Shown: positions 20,193 to 30,397 of the stretch, one piece after another | Layout: each line of letters starts with the position of its first letter | How positions within the stretch are numbered: the first letter of the stretch is position 1 | Assembly (NCBI GenBank): GCA_021783995.1 | Contig: JAJXTH010000004.1 | Coordinates: forward strand, 62,001 to 126,000 | Direction: 5' to 3' | Source: Pseudomonadota bacterium | GTDB taxonomy: Bacteria; Pseudomonadota; Gammaproteobacteria; Burkholderiales; Gallionellaceae | Length of the DNA stretch: 64,000 nucleotides | Notes under the pieces: model-generated | The model's database searches: none | Told to the model about the DNA's origin: nothing | What the model saw: the letters and a program-made list of their open reading frames with translations, nothing else | Made by a program: the position numbers and the translations under genes

Positions 20193-20455
20193 GCGCTGTG
20201 AGGGAGCTCGTCTTGAAGAAAAGCGGCGCACCAAACCCATGGAAAAAGCAATCTGTAAGCATGAACCTTGGACGGACTCATCAATCACCTGCCATGAATT
20301 TGTGGACGGCCGCAAGCGTGCAACCGTCCGTTTTGAATTGTGAAAAAACCGTCGGATTGTAAATCAAGCGGGCTGACAAGCAAAGGCAATCAACTTTTGT
20401 AGGACTTTCGTCTTCATTCAGCCCGGAGGTCTGTTGCTCGTGTTAGACTTGAACC

Positions 20456-21172
20456 ATGTACGATCCTGAAGAAATGAACGAGCTGCAGGATGTCGATCAG
20501 CTGCTCGACAATGCGAGCAATGCGATCGGAAAGAGCCTTGCCGGGCGGCGTGTCGAGCCCGGCGAGATCGGTCCGATGCAGATGGCAGAAGCGCTGCGCG
20601 CGCTGATCCAGCAATTCGAGGAGATCGACGCAAAGGTCATTCCTGCCTATGACAACGACCTGGGCGATCAGGCCCTGATGCTAGCTTCCGAGCTCGCCGC
20701 TTTGGCAGAGCAACTGGCGCTGCCCGATGCAAAGGCCGATCTCGAAAAGGCATCGGTGGGCATTGCACTCTGGGTGGCAAGACACGAAGGCGAAATAGGC
20801 GAGCTCGAATCGGTGGTGAACGGTTTTGCTGAAAGTGCGAACATCACCGCATCGGAAGAGACGCTGCGCGTGCTGTTTCATGCAATGAAGCGCGTGCTGG
20901 AACATGCGTCACCCTCCGTCAGGGCGGATGCCGATCAGACCAATCCGCATCGCCCCTGGCGCATGCTGAATTTCAATTTTGCGATCGTGGCGACCCGCAC
21001 GCAGGATGAACAGCTTATGCACGATGCATTCGACACGCTGGGACGCAACCTTCCTCAGGATGCGCCGGGCTTTTTCGAGGAAGGCCTCAAGCAATCCGAA
21101 AAATCGGTGTACGGTCCCGGGGTCAGGAAACTGATGCAGGAATATTTCTCGCGTTGGGCTGTGCGCCATTAA
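20456..21172 (+). CDS. Hypothetical protein
   Basis: 238-aa ORF beginning MYDPEEMNELQDVDQLLDNASNAIGK; no family recognised. Confidence 0.7.
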   Translation: MYDPEEMNELQDVDQLLDNASNAIGKSLAGRRVEPGEIGPMQMAEALRALIQQFEEIDAKVIPAYDNDLGDQALMLASELAALAEQLALPDAKADLEKASVGIALWVARHEGEIGELESVVNGFAESANITASEETLRVLFHAMKRVLEHASPSVRADADQTNPHRPWRMLNFNFAIVATRTQDEQLMHDAFDTLGRNLPQDAPGFFEEGLKQSEKSVYGPGVRKLMQEYFSRWAVRH

Positions 21173-21513
21173 CCGGTTTTCAGGGCGAGCGCATTGTCCT
21201 GGAATGAAATGCCTTCCCAGCCTGTCTTCATGAAGTTCCTGATGTTCTGGTGGTCCGTCCCTTCGGGGTGCTTGAGCACATCTTCACGGTAATAGGCGCC
21301 GAAGCAATGGAGCGTCTGTTCCTCGGTCAGCATGTGAAGTTTCGCGAACGAGAATATCTTGCACGAGCCGTTGTTCTGTCCTGCCTCGTTGTGCAGTTCT
21401 CCGTTATTGAATGCGGTTGGTGTGAATTCGTAATTCGCATCTATCGTCGCAATGGTGTCGCTGAACGCGATGCTCCCCGGGGAAGCCTCGAGCTTTTGCA
21501 GAAATTGTTTCAT
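21169..21513 (-). CDS. HopJ type III effector family protein (by homology name only)
   Basis: 114 aa; DTIATIDANYEFTPTAFNNGELHNEAGQNNGSCKIFSFAKL...LHCFGAYYREDVLKHPEGTDHQNIRNFM. Confidence 0.85.
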   Translation of the reverse strand: MKQFLQKLEASPGSIAFSDTIATIDANYEFTPTAFNNGELHNEAGQNNGSCKIFSFAKLHMLTEEQTLHCFGAYYREDVLKHPEGTDHQNIRNFMKTGWEGISFQDNALALKTG

Positions 21514-21556
21514 GAGCGGAATTGTTCGAGAAAACTCGCAGTATAGCGCGTGTCCT

Positions 21557-21778
21557 TCATCTCCTGAATATCCAGAGTATGAGCGACAGCAGCAGAGAAA
21601 GGACGAGGCTCGTGGTGAACGGGAAGAAGAGGGTGAACCCCTTGCGCCGGATATAGATGTCGCCGGGCAGGTGCCCGAGCTCCAGTCTCGATATCCAGGG
21701 CCATGCTATCCCTACCAGGATGGAGATGATGCCGAGTATGATGAGCCACTTTGCCATGGCGAAAATCATAGCATGCAT
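21557..21778 (-). CDS. DUF2905 domain small membrane protein
   Basis: MAKWLIILGIISILVGIAWPWISRLELGHLPGDIYIRRKGFTLFFPFTTSLVLSLLLSLILW; start may be the internal Met at MAKWL. Confidence 0.85.
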   Translation of the reverse strand: MHAMIFAMAKWLIILGIISILVGIAWPWISRLELGHLPGDIYIRRKGFTLFFPFTTSLVLSLLLSLILWIFRR

Positions 21779-21810
21779 CGAGCCATGGTGGCCCTTAAGC
21801 GCTGGGAAGG

Positions 21811-22344
21811 TTAGCGGCTCGTCGGCGGCGCGATGCCCTGGCAGTCCGGTCCCAGATATTTCATGCGCGATTCGCTGTGCATCTTGTGTGTTCCACCGGA
21901 GCCAGTTTCGGTCATGTCCAAGCTTGTGGTGATCCCATCGTTGCCCGCGATGCTGACGCCATGGCCTGCCATCGTGCGCCCATTGGTCGTGCAGTTAAAT
22001 TCGAAGCTGGTTTTGTTCCCGTTGCGGGAAAACTTGGTTGGTTTACAGCGCCCCTCGGGATCCACGATGGGCGTATCCTTTTCCGCTATCGCAGGGCTGA
22101 TACAGATTTTTGTCCCGCCTCCTGGAGACTGACTCATCATGGCCTGCATCCTTGCACGCTGGGCCGGTGGAAGGCTGCTTATCTGCTGCTGCATCATGGC
22201 CTGTGCTTGAGACATCTGGGATGTCATGTCACGGCCGTCCAAGATCTGGCGGGTCTGATCGACTTCCCAGAGCCCGGCTTTCAGGTCGGAGGCGTATGCA
22301 TTGCTCGTGCATGATATGAGAATTGCAACTATCAGTTTCTTCAT
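21811..22344 (-). CDS. DUF3617 domain periplasmic protein
   Basis: MKKLIVAILISCTSNAYASDLKAGLWEVDQTRQILDGRDMTSQ...; signal peptide and family-typical LKAGLWEV start. Confidence 0.8.
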   Translation of the reverse strand: MKKLIVAILISCTSNAYASDLKAGLWEVDQTRQILDGRDMTSQMSQAQAMMQQQISSLPPAQRARMQAMMSQSPGGGTKICISPAIAEKDTPIVDPEGRCKPTKFSRNGNKTSFEFNCTTNGRTMAGHGVSIAGNDGITTSLDMTETGSGGTHKMHSESRMKYLGPDCQGIAPPTSR

Positions 22345-22471
22345 GTCTTCCTCCTGGTTTTGCGCAATGCTATCAGCTTCGGGATGGGCATGGCATAGTG
22401 CGATTCCGAGAGGGGATAAGAAGATATTCATGGGCGGGATGGATTAGAATGCGCAATTTGACGGGCAACAC

Positions 22472-23122
22472 ATGGAAATCAATTCGGACATTTCAAAACG
22501 CGTCGTGATCCGGCCGGAAGAGCAGCCCTTTGAAGAGACAACAGGGATTAGCCAGCGTGTGCTTGAGCGCGGGCGTGATGAGGAGTCGCGTTCGACTTCC
22601 GTCGTTAGCCTGTCTCCTGGCACAAGCCTCAAGATGAGTTGCGAATCCGGGCACGAGATCCTCGTGCTGGAAGGCGAACTGGACGATGAATCTGAAAGCT
22701 TTCGCAAGGGAGATTATCTCAAGAGTCCGCCCGGCTCGCCGCATGTCTACCATACTGCATCCGGCGCCACGCTTTTTTTGAAGAGCCGGCATCTCGACCC
22801 CGGAGAGGATCAGCGCATCCTGGTGAGGACTTCGAGCAGGCCCTGGTATCAGGGCCTGGTGGATGGTCTTTCCGTGATGCCGCTGTCGGAATCCGGCACG
22901 AGGCATGCGGCGCTGGTGCGCTGGGAGCCCGGCACCAGGTTCAATCCCCACCGCCACTTCGGCGGAGAGGAGATCTATGTGCTGGAAGGCGTGTTCGCGG
23001 ACGAGTTCGGCAAATATCCTAAAGGCACCTGGATGCGCAGTCCGCATCTGAGCGCGCACTGTCCCTATAGCGTGGAGGGCTGCGTCATCCTCGTGAAGAC
23101 CGGGCATCTGCTCGAGGACTGA
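22472..23122 (+). CDS. Double-cupin (ChrR-like) protein
   Basis: Two cupin repeats: GHEILVLEGELDDESESFRKGDYLKSPPGSPH and HRHFGGEEIYVLEGVFADEFGKYPKGTWMRSP. Confidence 0.82.
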   Translation: MEINSDISKRVVIRPEEQPFEETTGISQRVLERGRDEESRSTSVVSLSPGTSLKMSCESGHEILVLEGELDDESESFRKGDYLKSPPGSPHVYHTASGATLFLKSRHLDPGEDQRILVRTSSRPWYQGLVDGLSVMPLSESGTRHAALVRWEPGTRFNPHRHFGGEEIYVLEGVFADEFGKYPKGTWMRSPHLSAHCPYSVEGCVILVKTGHLLED

Positions 23123-23128
23123 ATCACA

Positions 23129-24982
23129 TCATGCAGCCCTGATCTCATCGGGGATGTCCTCGGCCAGGAAGCCCCCGGACTGGTGCTGCCAGAGCGCCGC
23201 ATAGAGCCCGTTTCTTTCGAGCAGTTCTCCGTGCGATCCCTGCTCGACGATCCTGCCGTGATCGATCACGATGAGTCTGTCCATGCGCGCGATGGTGGAA
23301 AGCCTGTGGGCGATCGCGATCACCGTCTTTCCCTGCATCAGGCCGACAAGCTGCTCCTGTATGCTGGCCTCGATCTCGCTGTCCAGCGCCGAGGTCGCCT
23401 CGTCCAGCAGCAGTATGGGCGCGTTCTTCAGGATCACGCGCGCGATCGCCACGCGCTGGCGCTGCCCTCCGGAAAGTTTCACGCCGCGCTCTCCGACATG
23501 CGCCTGATAGCCTGTGCGCTCTTCCCAGTCCTTGAGCCCGATGATGAACTCATGCGCATGCGCCTTCTTCGCCGCCTCCTCGATTTCCAGTTGCGTCGCC
23601 TGCTGCCTGCCGTACCTTATGTTGTCTGCGAGCGAACGGTGCAGGAGCGATGTGTCCTGCGTGACGAGCCCTATCTGGGTGCGCAGGCTCTCCTGCGTGA
23701 CATGCCTTATGTCCTGTCCGTCGACCGTGATCCTGCCGGATTCCGCATCGTAAAAGCGCAGCAGCAGGTTGACCAGCGTCGATTTTCCCGCGCCCGAACG
23801 CCCGACAAGCCCTATGCGCTCTCCCGGATGCACGACGAGGTCGATGCGATCCAGCACGGGCTTGTTTGCGCCATAGCTGAAGCTGACCTCTTCGAAGCGT
23901 ATTTCTCCCTGTGTGACTTTGAGCGGCTGTGCGTCCTTTTCGTCTATCAGCGTGTGGGGAACCGAGATGCTCTCCATGCCGTCCTGCACCACGCCCACGT
24001 TCTCGAAGATGCCTGCGACCTCGAAGGAAACCCAGCCTGCCATATTGGTGATCTGCCATACCAGAGGCAAGCTGGTAGCCACCTGGCTTGCGCCTATGAT
24101 GCCTCTGGCCCACAGCATGAGGCCGATCAGCGACGTGCTGACAAGAAGGAGCGCGTTCATGCTCTGCAGCGTGATCATGAATCGGCTGGTCATGCGCATG
24201 TGCTTTGATATCGCATCCTGATGCTCGTCCACCACCTGGCGCACATAGGCGTCCTCGTCGGCTAACCTGGAAAACAGCTTCACCGTGAGAATGTTGGTAT
24301 AGCTGTCGACCACGCGCGCCATCACCAGCGAACGCATGTCGGAGCTCTGCTTGGCAAGCTCTCTCAGGCGCGGCACGAAGAATCTGAGGAAGACGGCATA
24401 GGATGCAAGCCACAAAATCACAGGAAGTGTCAGGCGCCAGTCGAAGCGCGAAATAAGGATCAGCGTCAGGATGCCGTAGGTCGAAAGATATAGACCCGCG
24501 CGTATGCTGGCCATCACGCTGTCGCGCAGCGCCTGCGCGGTCTGCATCACGCGGTTGGCGATGCGTCCTGCGAAATCCTTCTGGAAGAAGGGCCAGCTCT
24601 GGCGCACCACATGCCAGTGGCTCTGCCAGCGCACGAGACTGGTCGTTCCCGGCATCAGCGCGTTGTGGCGTATCGCGATGTCGGCGAACTGCAGCATGGG
24701 TCGCACCACCAGCACGACCAGGAGCATCGCGGCCAGCATCGTTGCATGGGACGAGAGCGCAGCAGCGCGATCGGCTGCTGCCATCAGCGCGACCAGCTTG
24801 CCGATGAAGACCGGAATGCTCATGTCCGCCATCGCGACGCACAGGCTGGTTGCCACCATCGCGGCATAAGGCGCTGGCGTCTGGCGGATGAAGTGCCAGT
24901 AGAAAGTCATGAGGCTCCCGGGCGGCGTGGCGGCCGCATGGCTTCGGGTGCCGTGGATCAGGGACTCGAGGAATCTGAACAT
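23129..24982 (-). CDS. ABC transporter, fused permease/ATP-binding protein (MsbA-like exporter)
   Basis: TM domain then Walker A GRSGAGKSTL, signature LSGGQRQRVAIARV, Walker B ILLLDEATSALD; start at MFRFLESLIHG. Confidence 0.93.
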   Translation of the reverse strand: MFRFLESLIHGTRSHAAATPPGSLMTFYWHFIRQTPAPYAAMVATSLCVAMADMSIPVFIGKLVALMAAADRAAALSSHATMLAAMLLVVLVVRPMLQFADIAIRHNALMPGTTSLVRWQSHWHVVRQSWPFFQKDFAGRIANRVMQTAQALRDSVMASIRAGLYLSTYGILTLILISRFDWRLTLPVILWLASYAVFLRFFVPRLRELAKQSSDMRSLVMARVVDSYTNILTVKLFSRLADEDAYVRQVVDEHQDAISKHMRMTSRFMITLQSMNALLLVSTSLIGLMLWARGIIGASQVATSLPLVWQITNMAGWVSFEVAGIFENVGVVQDGMESISVPHTLIDEKDAQPLKVTQGEIRFEEVSFSYGANKPVLDRIDLVVHPGERIGLVGRSGAGKSTLVNLLLRFYDAESGRITVDGQDIRHVTQESLRTQIGLVTQDTSLLHRSLADNIRYGRQQATQLEIEEAAKKAHAHEFIIGLKDWEERTGYQAHVGERGVKLSGGQRQRVAIARVILKNAPILLLDEATSALDSEIEASIQEQLVGLMQGKTVIAIAHRLSTIARMDRLIVIDHGRIVEQGSHGELLERNGLYAALWQHQSGGFLAEDIPDEIRAA

Positions 24983-25074
24983 GATACGATAACGGCTGGG
25001 ATTGAGCTGTGCAGTATAGGGCAGTTCGGCCGGCTTGTTGAAAAAATCGAGGCATCTGGCCAGGGAGGTCTGCA

Positions 25075-25773
25075 ATGAAAACCGCATTGATCACGGGCGC
25101 GAATCGCGGGATAGGGCTGGAGTTTACAAGGCAGTATGCAGCAGACGGCTGGCATGTCATCGCCTGTGCCAGAAATCCCGAGACTTCAACGCAGCTAAAC
25201 GAGCTGTCTGCGCAATACCCCGGGCGAGTCCGGATATGGCGGCTCGACGTCGCCGATCATCAAGAGATGGTCAGCATGTCCCAAGCGCTTGCCGATGCAT
25301 CCATAGATCTTCTGGTCAACAATGCGGGTGTCTATCCCGGCAGCGACGCAAATGGTTTTTCAAATACCGATTACGATGAATGGGCCAGGGTTTTTCGCAT
25401 CAACACGATGGCGCCGCTCAGGATGGCGGAGGCATTTGCAGGGCAGATATCGAGAAGCGACCTCAGGACTATTGCGAACATCAGCAGCATCATGGGCAGC
25501 GTCTCTGACAACAGCAGCGGCGGAAACTATCTATACCGTTCCAGCAAGGCTGCGCTCAACATGGTGGTCAGGAGCATGGCGATAGACCTGAAGGAAAGCG
25601 GCATCATCTCGGTGGCCTTTCATCCAGGCTGGGTCAGGACGGACATGGGTGGGCCGAATGCGGCGATCAGCGCAGAGCAGAGCGTATCTGGCATTAGGCA
25701 GGTCATTTCGGACCTGACTCTTTCGGATTCGGGGAAATTTCTGGACTATGCAGGGCGCGAGATGCCCTGGTGA
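25075..25773 (+). CDS. SDR family oxidoreductase
   Basis: ALITGANRGIGLEF, NNAGVYPG, YRSSKAAL active site. Confidence 0.92.
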   Translation: MKTALITGANRGIGLEFTRQYAADGWHVIACARNPETSTQLNELSAQYPGRVRIWRLDVADHQEMVSMSQALADASIDLLVNNAGVYPGSDANGFSNTDYDEWARVFRINTMAPLRMAEAFAGQISRSDLRTIANISSIMGSVSDNSSGGNYLYRSSKAALNMVVRSMAIDLKESGIISVAFHPGWVRTDMGGPNAAISAEQSVSGIRQVISDLTLSDSGKFLDYAGREMPW

Positions 25774-25776
25774 GGA

Positions 25777-26124
25777 TCAGTCCTGAACCCAGGACTTGGC
25801 CTCCTGGTAATCGTTGAAAACGCGGACTTCGGCGTCTATGAAGAGGCGGGATATCCACGCCTGCCAGGCGAGCCATTTTCTGTCCGTGACCACGGCGATC
25901 TTGGTGAAGTCGTGGTTGTGCTGGCGTCCGAAGAACTTGATTTCCTCCCATGCGACATCGATGGTGTATCCCACCATCGCGCGCAGGTCGAAGAGCAGGT
26001 TGAGCTTGCCGGGAAAATCCAGCTTGTACAGCGACTGATCCTCGAATTCCTTCAGGTCGGAAAGCGTGAATTCGCCGATCACGGCTGCATTGACGAGGTT
26101 TTCTGTCTGTTCGATGGTGATCAT
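25777..26124 (-). CDS. SpoIIAA/STAS-like domain protein
   Basis: 115 aa; MITIEQTENLVNAAVIGEFTLSDLKEFED...NLLFDLRAMVGYTIDVAWEEIKF...KIAVVTDRKWLAWQ. Confidence 0.8.
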   Translation of the reverse strand: MITIEQTENLVNAAVIGEFTLSDLKEFEDQSLYKLDFPGKLNLLFDLRAMVGYTIDVAWEEIKFFGRQHNHDFTKIAVVTDRKWLAWQAWISRLFIDAEVRVFNDYQEAKSWVQD

Positions 26125-26144
26125 TTGTTCCTCCTCTGGCTAGC

Positions 26145-27254
26145 TTAGCACGTACATTCCATGTGCGGCGCAAGGTTGCGACGCAGGTACTCGTGAAAGT
26201 GCAGCATGCCATCCTCGGTGGGGGACTGGTAAGGTCCATGCTCCTCGATGCCGCGCTGGTAAAGCGATTTCCTGCCCTGGTGCATGCGCAGGCAGATGAT
26301 GTCGTCCTCGACCGCGGTTTCGTTGTATGCCTTTTGTTCTGCCTCGACGTAATCGCGCTCGAAAAGCGCGATGTCCTCCAGGTAATAGAATTCGACGATG
26401 TTGGTGCAGGCCTCGGGTCCCCGCGGAAGCAGCGTGCTGATCACCAGGGTGCCCGGGTACCATTCGACCATGATGTTGGGGTAATAGGTCAGCCATATCG
26501 CGCCGTATTTTGGCAACTGGCCGTTGTGGTAACGCAGCACCTGTTCCTGCCAGTCGCCATAGGCTTTGCTTCCGACGCGCTTCAGCGCGTTCCTGATGCC
26601 GACAGTCTGCACGCTGTACTGTTCGCCGAACTCCCATTTGAGATCGTCGCAGTCCACGAAGTTGCCGAGCCCGGGATGAAAGGGCACGACATGGTAATCC
26701 TCGAGATAGACCTCGATGAAGGTCTTCCAGTTGAAGGCATATTCGTCCACCTGCACGCGATCCAGCATGTAGCCCGAGAAATCCAGATCCTTCATCACGC
26801 CGACCTTGGCCAGATCCTTCGCGATATCGCGCTTGCCGGAGAACAGCATGCCGTTCCAGTTCTGCAGCGGCGACTTGGAGAGATGCAGGCAGGGATTTTC
26901 CGGAAAATGCGGTGCGCCCAAGAGTTCCCCGTTCGTCTTGTAAGTCCAGCGATGCAGGGGGCAGACGATGTGCTGCGCATTGCCGCGACCTGTCAGCATC
27001 GTGGCCTGGCGGTGCCGGCAGATGTTGGAAAGAAGCTCAACGCCATTCTGGTTCCGAACCAGCATCTGTGCATCATTGCGCAGCACCTGGTAGTCGCCCA
27101 GGTTGGGCACCATCAGCTCGTGGCCAACATAGCCCGGGCCGTTGTCAAACAGCACGCGCTGCTCGAGCTCCAGCACCCTGGAATCGAAATACCAGGCAAG
27201 CGGCGGTTGAACCTTGTGCGGCGCAAGTTGGATTGGATTGGTTAGCTTGGACAA
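26145..27254 (-). CDS. Rieske non-heme iron (aromatic ring-hydroxylating type) oxygenase alpha subunit
   Basis: Rieske CRHRQATML...CPLHRWTY and mononuclear-iron EVYLEDYHVVPFHPGL motifs. Confidence 0.9.
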   Translation of the reverse strand: MSKLTNPIQLAPHKVQPPLAWYFDSRVLELEQRVLFDNGPGYVGHELMVPNLGDYQVLRNDAQMLVRNQNGVELLSNICRHRQATMLTGRGNAQHIVCPLHRWTYKTNGELLGAPHFPENPCLHLSKSPLQNWNGMLFSGKRDIAKDLAKVGVMKDLDFSGYMLDRVQVDEYAFNWKTFIEVYLEDYHVVPFHPGLGNFVDCDDLKWEFGEQYSVQTVGIRNALKRVGSKAYGDWQEQVLRYHNGQLPKYGAIWLTYYPNIMVEWYPGTLVISTLLPRGPEACTNIVEFYYLEDIALFERDYVEAEQKAYNETAVEDDIICLRMHQGRKSLYQRGIEEHGPYQSPTEDGMLHFHEYLRRNLAPHMECTC

Positions 27255-27387
27255 ACCTTACATCATCCTCTGTTCGTTGCAGGAAAGGGGCAATTTTCCC
27301 CCAAATCGCCAGCAAGGGCAACAAAAATTGGCTCTGGCAGTAAGCGTTGGGTAAAATGCTGCTTCTGAGTTGACACAGAAGACCGAA

Positions 27388-27621
27388 ATGACCGGAAAAT
27401 CCCAGAAGCCTGCGGGCTATGAATCGGCCGTCGCCGAGCTTGAACAGATCGTTGCGGACATGGAAGCCGGAAAATTGTCTCTTGAGGAATCTCTGGCCGC
27501 ATACAAGCGGGGCGCTGAGCTGCTGCATTTCTGCCGTGGCCGGCTCGATGACGCACAGCTGCAGGTTCGCGTGCTGGAAGAAGGCGTGCTGAAGGAGTTT
27601 TCCCCGGGTGATGCCTCGTGA
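27388..27621 (+). CDS. xseB: Exodeoxyribonuclease VII small subunit
   Basis: YESAVAELEQIVADMEAGKLSLEESLAAYKRGAELLHFCRGRLDDAQLQVRVL. Confidence 0.95.
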   Translation: MTGKSQKPAGYESAVAELEQIVADMEAGKLSLEESLAAYKRGAELLHFCRGRLDDAQLQVRVLEEGVLKEFSPGDAS

Positions 27622-28511
27622 TGCGCACAGATTTTCCCTCCTGGATGACGGCGCATCAATCCAGGTTCGAGGATGTGCTGCAGAGCCTGCTGCCGCAGGC
27701 AGTCATCGCGCCGGAGCGTCTGCATCAGGCGATGCGCTACTCGGTGCTGGACGGAGGCAAGCGCGTTCGTCCTTTGCTTGCATTCGCGGCGGGCGAGCTT
27801 GCCGGTGCGGATGTTCTCCGCGTGAACATCGCGGCTGCCGCTGTCGAATTGATACACGCTTATTCTCTGGTACACGACGACATGCCCTGCATGGACGACG
27901 ACGTGCTGCGCCGCGGCAAGCCTACCTGCCATGTGCAATACGACGAGGCAACGGCGCTCCTGGTCGGCGACAGCCTGCAGTCGCTGGCATTCCAGCTTCT
28001 CGCCGAGCATGAACTTTGCGACGATCCTGCGCGCCAGCTTTCAATGATCAGGCTGCTTGCGGAAGCATCGGGTTCCCGCGGCATGGCGGGAGGACAGGCG
28101 ATAGACCTTGAAAGCGTGGGCAAGCAGCTCGCGCTTCCCGAGCTCGAATTCATGCACATACACAAGACCGGCGCGCTGATACGCGCATCTGTGCTTCTGG
28201 GCGCGCAGTGCGGCAATGCAAGCCCTGATCAGCTTGAAAGGCTGGATCATTTCGGCAAATGCGTTGGGCTCGCATTCCAGGTTGTGGACGATGTGCTCGA
28301 CGCGTCGGAGGACACGGCCACGCTCGGCAAGACGGCAGGCAAGGATGCAGAATCAAACAAGCCTACCTATGTCACGCTGCTCGGCATGCAGGAGGCGCGA
28401 AAGATGGCGGAGAGCCTGCATCTGGGGGCGCTGGAAGCGCTTTCGGAATTCGGGGAAAGTGCTTTGCGCTTGAGGGAACTCGCCGACTTCATCGTGCTGA
28501 GAAAATTCTGA
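27618..28511 (+). CDS. ispA: Farnesyl diphosphate synthase / geranyltranstransferase
   Basis: [17 protein letters not shown] and FQVVDDVLD aspartate motifs, GGKRVRPLL. Confidence 0.95.
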   Translation: MMRTDFPSWMTAHQSRFEDVLQSLLPQAVIAPERLHQAMRYSVLDGGKRVRPLLAFAAGELAGADVLRVNIAAAAVELIHAYSLVHDDMPCMDDDVLRRGKPTCHVQYDEATALLVGDSLQSLAFQLLAEHELCDDPARQLSMIRLLAEASGSRGMAGGQAIDLESVGKQLALPELEFMHIHKTGALIRASVLLGAQCGNASPDQLERLDHFGKCVGLAFQVVDDVLDASEDTATLGKTAGKDAESNKPTYVTLLGMQEARKMAESLHLGALEALSEFGESALRLRELADFIVLRKF

Positions 28512-30343
28512 TGTATTCATTGCTCAACACCGTCGACAACCCGGAGGATTTGCGCAAACTGCAGCGCGAGCAGCTGCCTCAGCTTGCCAGGGAATTGCGC
28601 GAGTTCCTGATCGAATCGGTGAGCAAAACGGGCGGCCATCTCTCCTCCAACCTCGGCACGGTGGAGCTCACCATTGCGCTGCATTACGTCTATGACACAC
28701 CCGAGGACAGGCTGGTGTGGGATGTGGGTCATCAGACCTATGTGCACAAGATACTCACGGGTCGCCGCGATGCGATGAAGACGCTGCGCATGGCGGGCGG
28801 GATTGCGGGCTTTCCGAAGCGCGACGAAAGTCCGTATGACACCTTTGGCACGGGGCACTCCAGCACCTCGATTTCTGCGGCACTGGGGATGGCGGTCGCC
28901 GCACAGCTGTCAGATGCGGCAAGGCGCGCTGTGGCGATCATCGGCGATGGCGCGATGACCGGAGGGATGGCCTTCGAGGCGCTGAACAACGCAGGCGCGA
29001 TGAATGCGAACCTGCTGGTGATACTGAACGACAACGACATGTCCATCTCGCGTCCGGTCGGCGCGCTGAACAACTATCTGGCGAGGCTGATGTCGGGGCG
29101 CTTCTATGCGGCAATGCGGCGCGGCAGCGAGAAGGTCCTGAAGGGACCGTTTCTCGAATTCGCCAAGCGAGCCGAGGAGCATGTCAAGGGCATGGTCACA
29201 CCCAGCACGCTGTTCGAGGAATTCGGCTTCAACTATATTGGCCCGATAGATGGCCACGACCTGAATGCGCTGATAGACACGCTCTCCAACATACGCAAGC
29301 TCGAGGGTCCCCAGTTTCTCCATGTGGTCACGCAGAAAGGCAAGGGCTATGCGCGCGCAGAGGAAGACTGCCTGCTCTATCACGGCGTGGGCAAGTTCGA
29401 CAGGAATCAGGGTATTGCAGCGCAGAAAGTGCAGACAGTTCAGCCTACATATACCCAGGTGTTCGGGCAATGGCTCTGCGACATCGCAAAGAAGGATGAA
29501 CGCGTGGTGGGTATCACGCCTGCGATGTGCGAGGGTTCGGGTCTTGCGGATTTCGCGGAAAAGTTTCCGGAACGCTATTTCGATGTGGGCATCGCCGAGC
29601 AGCATGCGCTGACCTTTGCGGCGGGCCTCGCCTGCGATGGATACAAGCCTGTGGTCGCGATCTACTCGACTTTTCTGCAGCGCGCCTATGACCAGTTGAT
29701 TCACGACATCGCGATCCAGAATCTGCCGGTGGTGCTCGCGATAGACCGCGGGGGGCTGGTGGGCGCGGACGGCGCGACGCATGCCGGGAGCTTCGATCTT
29801 TCCTTTTTGCGCTGTGTGCCCAACATGACGGTGATGGCGCCCGCGGACGAGAACGAATGCAGGCAGATGCTATACACTGCGCATGCTCTCGACACGCCTT
29901 CTGCCGTGCGCTATCCGAGAGGGACTGGCCCTGGCGTTGCCATAGACCCAGAGATGAAAGCCTTGCCTGTCGGACGCGGCGAGGTGCGGCGGGAAGGAAA
30001 GCGGGTCGCGATACTCGCTTTCGGTTCCATGCTGAAGGCCGCGCTTGCGGCGGGAGAAGAGCTCGATGCGACGGTGGTCAACATGCGTTTCATCAAGCCT
30101 GTCGATGTCGAGCTCGTGAAACGCATGGCTGCTACGCACGATCTCCTCGTCACGGTCGAGGAAAACATGGTGCAGGGCGGAGCAGGCAGCGCGGTCGCTG
30201 AATGCCTGGATCGCGAAAGGGTTGCGCTGCTGCACCTTGGCTTGCCTGACAGATTCATCGAGCAGGGTGATCCCGCGCAGATGCTTGCCGACTGCGGCCT
30301 GGATGGCCGAGGCATTGTGACTGCGATAAAATTGACCAAGTAA
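28511..30343 (+). CDS. dxs: 1-deoxy-D-xylulose-5-phosphate synthase
   Basis: [45 protein letters not shown]...[24 protein letters not shown]-type overlap with ispA stop. Confidence 0.97.
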   Translation: MYSLLNTVDNPEDLRKLQREQLPQLARELREFLIESVSKTGGHLSSNLGTVELTIALHYVYDTPEDRLVWDVGHQTYVHKILTGRRDAMKTLRMAGGIAGFPKRDESPYDTFGTGHSSTSISAALGMAVAAQLSDAARRAVAIIGDGAMTGGMAFEALNNAGAMNANLLVILNDNDMSISRPVGALNNYLARLMSGRFYAAMRRGSEKVLKGPFLEFAKRAEEHVKGMVTPSTLFEEFGFNYIGPIDGHDLNALIDTLSNIRKLEGPQFLHVVTQKGKGYARAEEDCLLYHGVGKFDRNQGIAAQKVQTVQPTYTQVFGQWLCDIAKKDERVVGITPAMCEGSGLADFAEKFPERYFDVGIAEQHALTFAAGLACDGYKPVVAIYSTFLQRAYDQLIHDIAIQNLPVVLAIDRGGLVGADGATHAGSFDLSFLRCVPNMTVMAPADENECRQMLYTAHALDTPSAVRYPRGTGPGVAIDPEMKALPVGRGEVRREGKRVAILAFGSMLKAALAAGEELDATVVNMRFIKPVDVELVKRMAATHDLLVTVEENMVQGGAGSAVAECLDRERVALLHLGLPDRFIEQGDPAQMLADCGLDGRGIVTAIKLTK

Positions 30344-30397
30344 TTTTGTCGGGATTGGTTATAATCTCGTCCACCGTAAATTGATAGAGAGTTCACC

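Noticed and set aside
20264-20292. Hammerhead-like CTGATGAGTCC-type core (minus strand TTGATGAGTCCGTCC) upstream of the GGDEF gene
   Set aside because: No CGAAA partner strand and no three-stem arrangement; also no GEMM c-di-GMP riboswitch signature in the same leader.
20303-20330. GGACGG...CCGTCC hairpin followed by TTTT in the leader region of the GGDEF gene
   Set aside because: Only 6-bp arms with a long loop, and no gene upstream in the right orientation to terminate.
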